A DNA stretch of 64,000 nt from Rhodospirillaceae bacterium UBA1479. Lineage in GTDB: Bacteria; Pseudomonadota; Alphaproteobacteria; Rhodospirillales; Casp-alpha2. Location of the stretch: NCBI GenBank assembly GCA_002325375.1, contig DCRZ01000003.1, forward strand, positions 127,862-191,861, written 5' to 3'. Below, piece by piece: positions 33,577 to 42,707 of the stretch. Below the pieces are notes generated by a model. It saw only the letters and a list, made by a program, of their open reading frames with translations. It searched no databases and was not told where the DNA came from. A program made the position numbers and the translations under genes. Numbering within the stretch: the first letter of the stretch is position 1; the number at the start of each line of letters is the position of its first letter.

Positions 33577-34887
33577 ATGGAATACGATTCCTCAAACCAC
33601 CAATCCTCACCGACCGCCATAACGCCGCTAAACTTGGTCGGCAATTGCCATGATCGCCATGTTCAGGAGCTCTATGTCCGGTCGATCTTCCGGCGCGATG
33701 ATTTCCGCAAATCCATGCTGGACACGTTGTCCCAGTTTCCTCCCGGTGCCCTGGACTACCGGGGCCTTCTCGACCGTCTTCATATAATCGTAGCAAAGGT
33801 CCGCGAAAGCGGCCTGGGCAACGACAACCCAGAATATGCAGCCGAACTGGACAGACTAGGCACCTTCGTCCAGGGCCTCGGCGAGATCAATGAACTGTAC
33901 AGCCGGCATTCAACCACAGAAGGCCTTCGGAAATATTCATGGCCAGACCCATCAAAGGGTAAGCGTTTCGGCGGCAATCTGTACGACACCGTGCCGGTCG
34001 CCGCCAAAGATCCCATTCTGAATAAGCAAACTAAAATCGCCTCCGGCGGCGGATGCTTGAACTATTTCTTTATCGATCACCTGACCGACCGCGGATACAA
34101 CTACATCTTCAAGGAAACCAATCTGGACCCGGACACTGGGGCAAAGACGGGAAACTACGATCCAGAGGCCGGGCCGCGCCACCAAGGTTCGTGCAACTGG
34201 GGCGTCATGTTCAACGCCCCAGCCTTTGCCCAGATCGCCGACATCGCCTTCGCTGAAACGCCGCCTGATTTGGTTTGCACACAGGTCTCTGATTCGCCCC
34301 CCATGTACACCGACCCATTCCGCATGGGTGTCAATTTCCCCAGTCTCGACGCCTTCTATCGCAACTCGGAAGCCCACGCGCGCAATACCCGAGACGTCCT
34401 GATGGAAGCTGAAGTATTTCTTGCCTTTCTCGGCAACAATGAAGGCGGCCGCTATCTGCCAGATGGACGCGTCATCTCCTCGGTTATGCCGGACCTTGAC
34501 CTGCGCCCACTGTTCCGTCCGGTGAGCCTGACGGTGCAAGAGAACGTGGATGCCCTCAGTCATTTCATCGACGTCGTGACCGCACACAATCCCAGCATCA
34601 AGTTCATCCTGGGAATAACACCCACGCCCATGCTGGCGACCTGGAAGGCAGACAGCCATATCGTGGAATCTGACTTACTGGGCAAATCCGTGCTTCGCGT
34701 CGCCACAGAAGAAGTCGTCCGCAAGTACGAACACGTCTATTATTTTCCCTCTCTGGAAGCGGGCCGCATCTGCTGCCGCGATCCATTCGGCGAGGATGGG
34801 CGCCATGCAACGGATGAGGCCCTGAACAATATGGCCGATGCCTTTGAGGCCCGATTCGCCGAGCCGGCCGGCAAGCCACCTCTTTAG
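33577..34887 (+). CDS. GSCFA-domain protein
   Basis: A 436-residue protein with the GSCFA domain, a family related to SGNH/GDSL esterases and found in polysaccharide and acyl-modification loci. The name-giving motif appears in altered form near residue 150 (KIASGGGCLNYFFIDHL). Other family segments are clear: HQGSCNWGVMFNAPAFAQIA, ADIAFAETPPDLV, SLTVQENVDALSHFIDVVTA, FILGITPTPMLATW and LGKSVLRVATEEVVRKYEHV, then YYFPSLEAGR. There is no signal peptide. It may move or remove the acyl group carried by the neighbouring acyl carrier protein; that is inference from context. The ribosome site is poor, so the start is uncertain. Confidence 0.78.
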   Translation: MEYDSSNHQSSPTAITPLNLVGNCHDRHVQELYVRSIFRRDDFRKSMLDTLSQFPPGALDYRGLLDRLHIIVAKVRESGLGNDNPEYAAELDRLGTFVQGLGEINELYSRHSTTEGLRKYSWPDPSKGKRFGGNLYDTVPVAAKDPILNKQTKIASGGGCLNYFFIDHLTDRGYNYIFKETNLDPDTGAKTGNYDPEAGPRHQGSCNWGVMFNAPAFAQIADIAFAETPPDLVCTQVSDSPPMYTDPFRMGVNFPSLDAFYRNSEAHARNTRDVLMEAEVFLAFLGNNEGGRYLPDGRVISSVMPDLDLRPLFRPVSLTVQENVDALSHFIDVVTAHNPSIKFILGITPTPMLATWKADSHIVESDLLGKSVLRVATEEVVRKYEHVYYFPSLEAGRICCRDPFGEDGRHATDEALNNMADAFEARFAEPAGKPPL

Positions 34888-35082
34888 AACAAAAGGGTGA
34901 CATGATTGATGGCCAGCGGGATTGCGCCCTCAAGGAACAAGCAGCAGGCAACCGCCCGCCCTGCCGCGTGAAATCTAAATGGATCATTAAGCGTTTCCCC
35001 CATAATTTGAACACATCCTGAAGGAAGACTGGGATGTCGGTCCGGCGGGGTTCGCCGGAGACGGAAAGATGGGAGCGCAGGC

Positions 35083-36090
35083 GTGTTCAAAGACCTGACA
35101 CGAACCTTTATCATCGCCGAAGTCGGCAACAACCACGAAGGCGACATGGGCGTCGCCCGTGAACTGGTCGACCGCGCCGCCGAAACCGGCGCCGACGCCG
35201 TTAAATTCCAGACCTTCATCGCGGAAAAATTCTCTTCGCAGGCAGACGCCGCCCGGTTCGCCCGCCTGCAGAAATTTCAACTTACCTTCGATGAATTCGC
35301 CGAACTGGCCGAACGGGCGCGGGCCAAAGGCCTGATGTTCTTTTCCACGCCGCTCGACCTGGACAGCGCCCGGTTCCTGGCGACCATCGTCGATGCGCTG
35401 AAAATCGCGTCCGGGGACAACACGTTCTGGCCGCTCATCGAATGCTGCGCCGAAAGCGGCAAGCCGATGATCATCTCCACCGGCATATCCGGTCAGGCGG
35501 AAATTCAGGAAGCGGCCGACAAGGTGTCCGCGGTCTGGTCCGCCAAGGGGCATGAAGGCGACCTGGCGTTGCTCCACTGCGTCGTCAGCTATCCGGCGCC
35601 GCCCGAGCAGGCCAACCTGAGCGCCATTCGTTCCCTGACGGCGGCCTTTCCCGGTCAGACCATCGGCTATTCGGACCACACCATGGGCCTGGATGCGGCC
35701 GTCGCCGCCGTCGCCATGGGGGCCCGCATCGTCGAAAAGCATTTCACTTTGGCCAATGACTATTCCGACTTCCGTGATCATCAGCTGTCCGCCAATCCCA
35801 AGGACATGGCCCGGCTTGTCCAGCGCATCCGCCTTGTCGAGGACATGGCCGGCGACGGTGCCCTCGGCTGTTTAGCCTGCGAAGAAGATCTTGTGACGCC
35901 TGTACGGCGGTCCATCGCGGCGGCCCATAATCTGCCCGCGGGACACATCATCAGCGCCGATGATATCGTCTGGCTGCGTCCCGGCGGCGGCTTCGCACCC
36001 GGCCGGGAAACGGATGTCCTTGCCCGCAAGCTGACCCAAGCGGTCGCCGGCGGCGAGATGATCCGCCCAGAACATTTTGAAAACGACTGA
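35083..36090 (+). CDS. neuB: NeuB-family nonulosonic acid synthase with SAF domain
   Basis: This enzyme condenses phosphoenolpyruvate with a six-carbon amino sugar to give a nine-carbon sialic-acid-like sugar (Neu, Leg or Pse type). It has the TIM-barrel features of the family: FIIAEVGNNHEGDMGVAREL, ADAVKFQTF, FFSTPLDLDSARFL, ALKIASGDNTFWPLIE, and GYSDHTMGLDAAVAAVAMGA followed by RIVEKHFTL. The C-terminal antifreeze-like SAF domain is present (RRSIAAAHNLPAGHIISADD, WLRPGGGFAPG). GTG is the start, with GGGAG upstream. At 335 residues it is standard. It heads a run of sugar genes with short gaps. Sequence alone does not decide which nonulosonic acid is made. Confidence 0.92.
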   Translation: MFKDLTRTFIIAEVGNNHEGDMGVARELVDRAAETGADAVKFQTFIAEKFSSQADAARFARLQKFQLTFDEFAELAERARAKGLMFFSTPLDLDSARFLATIVDALKIASGDNTFWPLIECCAESGKPMIISTGISGQAEIQEAADKVSAVWSAKGHEGDLALLHCVVSYPAPPEQANLSAIRSLTAAFPGQTIGYSDHTMGLDAAVAAVAMGARIVEKHFTLANDYSDFRDHQLSANPKDMARLVQRIRLVEDMAGDGALGCLACEEDLVTPVRRSIAAAHNLPAGHIISADDIVWLRPGGGFAPGRETDVLARKLTQAVAGGEMIRPEHFEND

Positions 36091-36098
36091 CAGGCTCC

Positions 36099-36806
36099 AT
36101 GCGGATCGCCCTCCTCACCACCGATTGCCCGCCCGCCCTGCGTTGCGCCGGCAATCTGGCGGACATCTACGATCTGTGCGGCATCCTGGTGCGGACGGTG
36201 CCGCCAACGCTGCCGTTTGCGACCGCCCATCATCTGGACGATGACCAAGCCACCTTTGAGGCCGACGCTTGGTTCGGCGGCACCCCCCCTGCCCTCGCCG
36301 ACATCGCCCCGGTTCATACGGTCCCCGACATGATCGGCGACGAAGCGGCGGCCGTGCTGAAAAGTCTCAAGCCCGATATCGTGATTTCCCTGAACGCCGG
36401 CCCGACCGGCGGCGCGATCATCGACATGATGGAAAACCGCGCCCTCGTTCTTCACCCCGGCAACCCACAGGACTACCGGGGCGAGGACACGCATCTGTGG
36501 GCCGTTTATCACGGCGACGAAAGCCGCCTTGAGTGCATCGTTCAGTATGCGGCCCTTGAGCCCAACAGCGGCTCGGTCCTGGCCAGCACGCCACTCGTCA
36601 TACCGTCCGGCATGCCCCTTGCCGGTCTCCGCCGCGCGGTCACCGACGGCTACATCATAGGCATGGGAAAGGTTCTCACGTTCTTTGACGGCGGGGGCAT
36701 GTTGTCAGTCACCCGCCTGCAGCAGCTCGGCAAGCTCTACACGCCGATGCCTGCGGTATTGAAGGATTATTGCCTCTCGCAGTTCGCCCATCGGGCAGGC
36801 AGCTAA
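36099..36806 (+). CDS. Formyltransferase-fold protein with altered active site
   Basis: A 235-residue protein with the core of methionyl-tRNA/sugar N-formyltransferases: KPDIVISLNAGPTGGAIIDM and VLHPGNPQDYRGEDTHLWAV, matching the HPSLLPxYRG segment. Of the Asn-His-Asp catalytic set, the histidine is present (VLHP), but the Asn two residues before it is Val and the position of the Asp reads Asn (LEPNSGSVLA). It may therefore not formylate, or it may use a different mechanism. It sits 8 bases after neuB and 19 before the asnB-like gene, so a role in tailoring the same sugar is likely. Confidence 0.7.
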   Translation: MRIALLTTDCPPALRCAGNLADIYDLCGILVRTVPPTLPFATAHHLDDDQATFEADAWFGGTPPALADIAPVHTVPDMIGDEAAAVLKSLKPDIVISLNAGPTGGAIIDMMENRALVLHPGNPQDYRGEDTHLWAVYHGDESRLECIVQYAALEPNSGSVLASTPLVIPSGMPLAGLRRAVTDGYIIGMGKVLTFFDGGGMLSVTRLQQLGKLYTPMPAVLKDYCLSQFAHRAGS

Positions 36807-36825
36807 GCCAAGGACAGCTCGGAAC

Positions 36826-38676
36826 ATGTGCGGAATTGCAGGAACCCTCGGCCCGACCGTGCCGGACACCGGCCGCATCGCCAGCGCCCTTTCGACCATG
36901 GCGCGGCGCGGCCCCGATGCTTCGGGCCACCGCGTTCTGGACCTGGGCGCGCAGAAGGCGGCGCTGTTGCATACACGGCTTTCGATCATCGACCTGGACG
37001 CGCGCGCCGACCAGCCGTTCGAGCGGGACGGGCTGGTTATTTCCTACAACGGTGAAATCTACAACTACCTTGAGGTAAAGGCCGATCTGGAAGCCCTGGG
37101 CCACCGGTTCAAAACGGCCTCCGACACGGAAGTCCTGGTCGCGGCTTGGCGGCAGTGGGGGCCGGATGCCCTGGACCGGCTGGAAGGCATGTGGGCCTTC
37201 GCCATCATCGATACCCAAGCAGGTACGCTGACATTGTGCCGCGACCGGTTCGGGGAAAAGCCGCTTTACCTTTGGCCGCGGGGCGGTGTCCTGCATTTCG
37301 CGTCCGAGATCAAGACCCTGGCGGCCCTCGCCGGGGATGCCCCGCCGGTCAACCAGACCCAGGTCCTGCGTTATCTGACGCTCGGCTATAAATCGCTCTA
37401 TAAATCCGGCGACACCTTCTTCGACGGCGTGTTCGAATTGCCGCCCTCGACCTATCTGACGCTCTCCTCTCCCGTCCTGTCGCGACCGGAGTTCTACTGG
37501 CAACTCAAACATATCCCTCGGCCCATGTCGGCGGCGGTCGCCCTGGAAGAAGCCCGCGAACGTCTGTTCCGCTCGGTCGAGCTGCGGCTGCGGGCCGACG
37601 TGCCGGTGGCGTTCTGCCTGTCGGGCGGCGTCGATTCCGCGACGCTCGCGGCCATCGCCGCGAAAAAGCTGGGGGCGGACATCCATTGTTTTTCGATCAT
37701 CGATGCCGATGAACGCTACGACGAAAGCGACAACATCACCGCCATGGTCGAGGCCCTCGGCTGTGACCATCACGTGACGCGCACGTCGACCGAGGGCTTC
37801 TTCGCGCGCATGGAAGACATCGTCGCCTATCACGACGCGCCCGTGGCGACCATCAGCTATTACGTCCATTCATTCCTGTCGGAAGCGATCCACGACGCCG
37901 GCTATAAGGTCGCCGTCTCCGGCACCGGGGCCGACGAGATCTACACCGGCTATTACGATCATTATTCCATGTGGCTGGCGCAGATGTGGCGGCGCTCGCA
38001 AATCGATTCCACGGTCGATTTCGAAACCCTGCTGACCGATTGGAAGGGAGGCTTCGGGGCCCATGTGCAGAACCCGCTATTGCAGGACCCCATGACCTTC
38101 GTCCGTGATCCGGGCCAGCGTGGGCATATCACGCTCGACCAGGATTTCTTTGAAAGCCTGCTGGCCACGCCCTTCCATGAGGATTTCGAGGAAACGGAAT
38201 TCACCCGGGAGCTTCTGCGCAACCGCATGATGAACGAGTTGTTCGCGGAATCGATCCCCGTCATCCTTCACGAAGACGACTGCAACTCCATGCGCTGGTC
38301 GGTGGAGAACCGTTCTCCCTTCCTGGACCGCAACTTGGCAGAATTCCTATACAGCGTGCCGTCCGAATACCTGATCGGCGACGGCTTCGCCAAGCTCCTC
38401 CTGCGCCAGTCCGGCCAGGGATTGGTGCCGGATCAAGTGCGGTTGGACAAGCGCAAGCGCGGATTCAATGCCTCGATCAACTCGCTCGTCGACCGCAATG
38501 ACCCGGATACCCGCGACCGCCTGCTTGCCCCCGGGCCGATCTTCGACCTGATCGACCGGAGCAAGTTCGAAGGGTTCCTGAACCAGGATATGACCTCCAA
38601 CAGCTTTTCAAAATTCTTGTTCAGCTTTATTTCCGCGCGTATTTTCCTTGATCAACAACTCCTTGAAAGCCAATGA
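36826..38676 (+). CDS. asnB: Glutamine-dependent amidotransferase of the asparagine synthetase B family
   Basis: A 616-residue class II glutamine amidotransferase/ATP-PP-loop synthetase. The N-terminal nucleophile Cys2 is intact (MCGIAGTLG), followed by ARRGPDASGHRVLD-type and YNGEIYNYLEVKADLEALGH segments. The synthetase half has the pyrophosphate loop LSGGVDSATLAAIAAKKLG and VSGTGADEIYTGYYDHYSMW. In glycan clusters such enzymes amidate a sugar carboxylate (for example WbpS-type proteins) rather than making asparagine. Context inside the neuB cluster favours that role here; primary asparagine synthesis cannot be excluded. Confidence 0.88.
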   Translation: MCGIAGTLGPTVPDTGRIASALSTMARRGPDASGHRVLDLGAQKAALLHTRLSIIDLDARADQPFERDGLVISYNGEIYNYLEVKADLEALGHRFKTASDTEVLVAAWRQWGPDALDRLEGMWAFAIIDTQAGTLTLCRDRFGEKPLYLWPRGGVLHFASEIKTLAALAGDAPPVNQTQVLRYLTLGYKSLYKSGDTFFDGVFELPPSTYLTLSSPVLSRPEFYWQLKHIPRPMSAAVALEEARERLFRSVELRLRADVPVAFCLSGGVDSATLAAIAAKKLGADIHCFSIIDADERYDESDNITAMVEALGCDHHVTRTSTEGFFARMEDIVAYHDAPVATISYYVHSFLSEAIHDAGYKVAVSGTGADEIYTGYYDHYSMWLAQMWRRSQIDSTVDFETLLTDWKGGFGAHVQNPLLQDPMTFVRDPGQRGHITLDQDFFESLLATPFHEDFEETEFTRELLRNRMMNELFAESIPVILHEDDCNSMRWSVENRSPFLDRNLAEFLYSVPSEYLIGDGFAKLLLRQSGQGLVPDQVRLDKRKRGFNASINSLVDRNDPDTRDRLLAPGPIFDLIDRSKFEGFLNQDMTSNSFSKFLFSFISARIFLDQQLLESQ

Positions 38677-38710
38677 GTTTCTTATCCTCATCATTGACAG
38701 GGCCTCAGCC

Positions 38711-39445
38711 ATGACCAGGGTCACCGGTGTCATCCAGGCCCGCCTGACTTCGATCCGCTTGGCACAAAAGGCGCTGTTGCCGTTGGCTGGCCGGCCCGTG
38801 ATGCACCATTTATTCGACCGGGCGAAGCGTATTCGCGGCGTCGATAATCTGGTTCTCGCGATCCCCACGGGCGAGGCCAATGATCCGCTTGAAAACGCCG
38901 TCGCGGACTACCCCGAGATCCGGGTCGTGCGCGGCCCGGACGACGATCTGGTGACACGGTTTTTGATGGCGGCAGACCTTACCGGCGCCGACGTGATTGT
39001 CCGCATGTGGGGCGACTGTCCGGTGACCGATCCCGATCTGGCGGCAGGATTGCTGCAGGCTGTCTTGAACACGGATGTCGCCTGGGCCCACTACCCGAAC
39101 GATTCCGGCTATCCTGAAGGCGTCGAAACCCACGTTCTGCGGGTCGACGCCCTGCGTGCGCTGTCAGACGAATCCGACGACATGTACGAACGCGAAAACA
39201 TGCTGCCCTTCTTCACCCGCCGGCCTGAACGTTTCCCCATGCTGGAAATTCGCCGCACGCCGAACAGAAATCACCTGAAGTGCCTGTTGGACACGCAACA
39301 CGACTATCGTCGGATTTCGGAAATCTTCGACATTCTCTACCCCGATACCCCTGATTTCGGCGTCGCCGAACTGGAATCGCTCGCCGAGAGCCGGCCGGAA
39401 CTGTTTGATCCGACGCACCGCATCGCCACGGGGAACGACGGATGA
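38711..39445 (+). CDS. SpsF-type cytidylyltransferase 1
   Basis: A 244-residue nucleotidyltransferase of the CMP-sugar synthetase/SpsF group. The nucleotide-binding N terminus reads GVIQARLTSIRLAQKALLPL, with the conserved R-x-x-S-x-R-L signature, and the metal-binding region reads MWGDCPVTDP. Further family segments: YPNDSGYPEGVETHVLRVDA and HLKCLLDTQHDYRRISEIFD. The start is the ATG giving MTRVTG; the longer open frame is unsupported. It overlaps the next gene by four bases. It is one of three such enzymes in the window (others at 50562 and 52593). Expected reaction: transfer of CMP to a nonulosonic or related sugar. Confidence 0.85.
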   Translation: MTRVTGVIQARLTSIRLAQKALLPLAGRPVMHHLFDRAKRIRGVDNLVLAIPTGEANDPLENAVADYPEIRVVRGPDDDLVTRFLMAADLTGADVIVRMWGDCPVTDPDLAAGLLQAVLNTDVAWAHYPNDSGYPEGVETHVLRVDALRALSDESDDMYERENMLPFFTRRPERFPMLEIRRTPNRNHLKCLLDTQHDYRRISEIFDILYPDTPDFGVAELESLAESRPELFDPTHRIATGNDG

Positions 39446-40449
39446 CCTTGAATGTCGCCGTGATCGGATTGGGTGTGGGCGAGCAGCACGCGCGGGCCTT
39501 CGCCGCAGCACCCGATGCGCAGGTCACTTGGCTGTATGATCTGGACACTGCCAAGTCGGACCGGATCGCCCGCGATCTGGGGCAGGGCCGCGTGGCGGAA
39601 AGTTACGAGCAGATCTTGGCTGATCCGAACGTCGATGCCGTCTCCATCGCCACTTTCGACCACCTGCATTTCGACGAGGTCTGCCGGGCGTTCGGCGCCG
39701 GCAAGCATGTCTTCGTTGAAAAGCCATTGTGCCGGACAGCGGCGGAAGTTGATGAAATCGCCGCCCGCTGGGACAAGGCCGGCAGGCCGCATCTGCGCTC
39801 GAACCTGGTGCTGCGCGGTGCCCCCGTCTACGGTTGGCTGAAGAACGCCATCGCCGCCGGTGAGTTCGGCGAGATTTACGCCTTTGACGGCGACTATCTT
39901 TATGGCCGTCTGGAAAAGATCACAGAGGGTTGGCGCAAGGACGTGCCCGATTATTCCGTGATGGAAGGCGGCGGCGTGCATATCATCGACCTGATGCTGT
40001 GGCTGATGGGCGAAACACCGGCGGCCGTCTCCACGCTTGGATCAAAGATCGCGACCCAGGGCACCGGATTCCAATACGACGACTTCATGGCCGCCACCTT
40101 CACCTTCGCGTCCGGCGCCGTCGGCCGGATTACCGCCAATTTCGGCTGCGTCCATCCGCACCATCACGTGATCCGCCTGTTCGGAACCAAGGCGACCTTC
40201 ATCTACGACGATCAGGGCCCGCGCCTGTTTCGCAGCCGCACGGACGGCGCGCGGGCGGAAAAACTCGACCTTGCCCCCCTGCCCGACGGCAAGGGCGTGT
40301 TGATCCCCGATTTCATCCAAGCCATCCAGACGGGCGCCGACCCGGCCCCGGCGGCGGAACGGGAATTCGATTTGATCCGCGTCATCGCCGCCGCCGACGC
40401 GGCACACCGCGACGGATCGCCCCAGACCATCAGGCCCTACCCCCATTAG
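39442..40449 (+). CDS. Gfo/Idh/MocA-family sugar oxidoreductase 1
   Basis: A 335-residue NAD(P)-dependent dehydrogenase. The Rossmann motif is near the N terminus (VAVIGLGVGEQHARAF) and the catalytic lysine lies in HVFVEKPLCRTAAEVDEI. The C-terminal domain contains VMEGGGVHIIDLMLWLMGE, the usual G-G-H-x-x-D motif. The gene starts inside the stop codon of the preceding cytidylyltransferase (ATGA) and is followed closely by an aminotransferase; an oxidase/aminotransferase pair is a standard way to put an amino group onto a nucleotide-linked sugar. The substrate is unknown. Confidence 0.88.
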   Translation: MTLNVAVIGLGVGEQHARAFAAAPDAQVTWLYDLDTAKSDRIARDLGQGRVAESYEQILADPNVDAVSIATFDHLHFDEVCRAFGAGKHVFVEKPLCRTAAEVDEIAARWDKAGRPHLRSNLVLRGAPVYGWLKNAIAAGEFGEIYAFDGDYLYGRLEKITEGWRKDVPDYSVMEGGGVHIIDLMLWLMGETPAAVSTLGSKIATQGTGFQYDDFMAATFTFASGAVGRITANFGCVHPHHHVIRLFGTKATFIYDDQGPRLFRSRTDGARAEKLDLAPLPDGKGVLIPDFIQAIQTGADPAPAAEREFDLIRVIAAADAAHRDGSPQTIRPYPH

Positions 40450-40459
40450 GACAGTAACC

Positions 40460-41608
40460 ATGACCAAGCTGGACATTCCCTTCGGCAGACCCTGGATCGA
40501 AGACCTAGAGCGCGACGCGGTGATGGAGGTGCTGTCCGGGCATATCCTGACCCACGGCCCCAACTGCCACGCCTTCGAAGAGGGCTTCGCCAAGATGATG
40601 GGCGGCGGTCATGCGGTTTCGACATCAAGCTGCATGGCATCCCTGCATCTGTCGTGGATGGACCTGGGCGTCGGCCCGGGGGACGAGGTCCTGTTGCCGG
40701 CCATGACTCATGTCGCGACGGCCCATGCGGTGGCGCTGACCGGCGCCACGCCCGTGTTCGTGGACAGCGAACTGACCTCCGGCAACATGGACCTGGACGA
40801 CATGGCGGCGAAGGTCACGGCCAAGACCAAGGCCATCGGCATCGTTCATTACGTGGGCATCCCCATCGACATGGTGAAGGTCATGGCGCTGGCGGAAAAA
40901 CACGGCCTGAAAGTGGTGGAGGATTGCGCGCTGGCGGTTGAGGCGCGGATCGATGGCACCCATGTCGGCCTGTTCGGGCATACGGGTTGTTATTCCTTCT
41001 ATCCGGTCAAGCACATCACCTGCGGCGAAGGCGGCATGCTTGTCTCCAAAGACCCGGAAACGGTGAAGCGCATCGGCGAATTCCGCGCCTTCAATTATGA
41101 TCGCTCGGGCCCCGGGCCCAAGGTGCCGGGGCTGTACGACGTCAAGGGCCTGGGCATGAACTACCGCATGTCGGAAATGCAGGCGGCCCTCGGCCGCGTG
41201 CAGTTGACCCGCCTGCCCGACATCATGCGCATCCGCGAGGCCAATTTCCGTGCCCTGCAATCGGGCCTGAACGCCATCGACGGCGTGCGCGTGCTGGACA
41301 GCGGCGAGGACCGCCTGAAATCCAGCTTCTACTGTGTCACCATGCTTCTGGAAGGCGACCTGGCGGCCAAGCGTAATGATATTGCGCTGGCATTGAATGA
41401 ACGAGGGGTCGGCACTTCGATTTATTACCCGCACCCCATCGGACGCCTGCGCTACTACCGGGACAAATTCGGTTACGACGCGAACGGCTTCCCGGGGGCG
41501 ACGGCGATCGCCGACAACGCCATCGCCCTGCCCTGCGGCCCGCACCTAGGTGTCAAGGACATGGAAGATATCGCCGATTGTATGCCTGAAGTCGTGACGG
41601 CGATATAA
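40460..41608 (+). CDS. DegT/DnrJ/EryC1 sugar aminotransferase 1
   Basis: A 382-residue PLP-dependent sugar aminotransferase. The motifs are clear: PFGRPWIEDLERDAVMEVL, HAVSTSSCMASLHLSWMDLG, GDEVLLPAMTHVATAHAVAL, the aspartate that binds the PLP ring (KVVEDCALAVEA) and the Schiff-base lysine (SFYPVKHITCGEGGML), then GMNYRMSEMQAALGRVQL. It is 10 bases downstream of the Gfo/Idh gene and probably works with it. The gene ends the neuB operon; a 97-base gap precedes the dioxygenase gene. Confidence 0.93.
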   Translation: MTKLDIPFGRPWIEDLERDAVMEVLSGHILTHGPNCHAFEEGFAKMMGGGHAVSTSSCMASLHLSWMDLGVGPGDEVLLPAMTHVATAHAVALTGATPVFVDSELTSGNMDLDDMAAKVTAKTKAIGIVHYVGIPIDMVKVMALAEKHGLKVVEDCALAVEARIDGTHVGLFGHTGCYSFYPVKHITCGEGGMLVSKDPETVKRIGEFRAFNYDRSGPGPKVPGLYDVKGLGMNYRMSEMQAALGRVQLTRLPDIMRIREANFRALQSGLNAIDGVRVLDSGEDRLKSSFYCVTMLLEGDLAAKRNDIALALNERGVGTSIYYPHPIGRLRYYRDKFGYDANGFPGATAIADNAIALPCGPHLGVKDMEDIADCMPEVVTAI

Positions 41609-41704
41609 TCTCCGTGGATCCGGAAAGGACACGCAGTTAACCTAAATTTCAATATCTGGTAGCATTGTGTCGGGTACAATCTTTTCCGGCATATGGTGAC
41701 CGCG

Positions 41705-42679
41705 ATGCAATTCTCGCTGAACAACAACTGGATTGAGCTTGCACCCGATACCCGGGCCGCCGTCGAACGCATGGGACCGTTTGCCCAGCATGCACTGTTT
41801 CTCATGTGCTGCCAGCAGGCCATGCAGGTTGCGGGCGGCAATCCGCCAGATGCCGAGAACCCCCTGGTCACCAAGGGATTCTCCCTTGAACGAAACCTAA
41901 TTGATACCCAGGATATCGCCGAACTGCGCGCTATGATCGACGCTCATGCCGATGGCCCCGCGCGCGGCTTCACCCCCACGTCGCAGGACCCGGGCTTCAA
42001 CATCGCTTGGCGTGATCAGGACAAAGGCCGCGCGGCAGAGATTCTGCACAAAGCCTTTTCCGGCGCAGTGGCCTCCACGATTCAAGGATTCCTGGGCAGT
42101 AACTTCCTGATTCGATCCGTGACCGGCGGCCGCCTGTTCCCCTCGGAACAGCAGACCATCAGCTATCAATGGCACCGCGACGGTGAGGTCCCCCATCAGA
42201 TTCACGTCATCCTCTATCTGACCGATGTCTCCGGAGAGCGGGGCAGCACGGAAGTGATCCCACTTGAAGACACCATCGCGATCGCCCAAGCCGGGTACGA
42301 TTTCCCACCTGTTGAAGGTCGGAAATCGGACCTAAGCGCGGAATTCTCCGAAGCCGGCCGCCCCTTCGCCCCCTACCACGTCGAGGCCAAGGCCGGAGAC
42401 GCTCTCGTGTTCACGCCGACGCGGGTGCTTCACCGTGGTGTGCAGCCCGTCAACGGCGCGCGCGATGCGCTGATCGCCGTCATCCTGCCAAGTCCGCTGC
42501 CTTGGGATAAATTTCTGGGCCGCAATGTCCAAAATATGTTCCGCGAAGCGCATTCCCTCAACATCGCTTCGGACCCGTTCGCCGGATACGACCCACGTTG
42601 GCAGGTTGATCGCATGCCTCATTGGGTGAAGGAATTCAAACTGGCACCGCCCGATTGGGGCGCCGGCGCGACCCTTTAA
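41705..42679 (+). CDS. PhyH-type Fe(II)/2-oxoglutarate dioxygenase
   Basis: A 324-residue phytanoyl-CoA-dioxygenase-family enzyme expected to hydroxylate a substrate using iron and 2-oxoglutarate. The iron ligands are visible: HxD in ISYQWHRDGEVPHQIHV and the distal His in FTPTRVLHRGVQPVNGARD, with the 2-oxoglutarate Arg probably in the latter stretch. The start is taken at the ATG giving MQFSLNNNW; an ATG at 41693 in frame is possible, and neither has a strong ribosome site. Its position next to sugar-tailoring genes suggests hydroxylation of the glycan or of its acyl substituent. A decayed paralogue lies at 30790. Confidence 0.82.
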   Translation: MQFSLNNNWIELAPDTRAAVERMGPFAQHALFLMCCQQAMQVAGGNPPDAENPLVTKGFSLERNLIDTQDIAELRAMIDAHADGPARGFTPTSQDPGFNIAWRDQDKGRAAEILHKAFSGAVASTIQGFLGSNFLIRSVTGGRLFPSEQQTISYQWHRDGEVPHQIHVILYLTDVSGERGSTEVIPLEDTIAIAQAGYDFPPVEGRKSDLSAEFSEAGRPFAPYHVEAKAGDALVFTPTRVLHRGVQPVNGARDALIAVILPSPLPWDKFLGRNVQNMFREAHSLNIASDPFAGYDPRWQVDRMPHWVKEFKLAPPDWGAGATL

Positions 42680-42707
42680 TCCACCCGATTCAACCGGTCA
42701 TATGACA

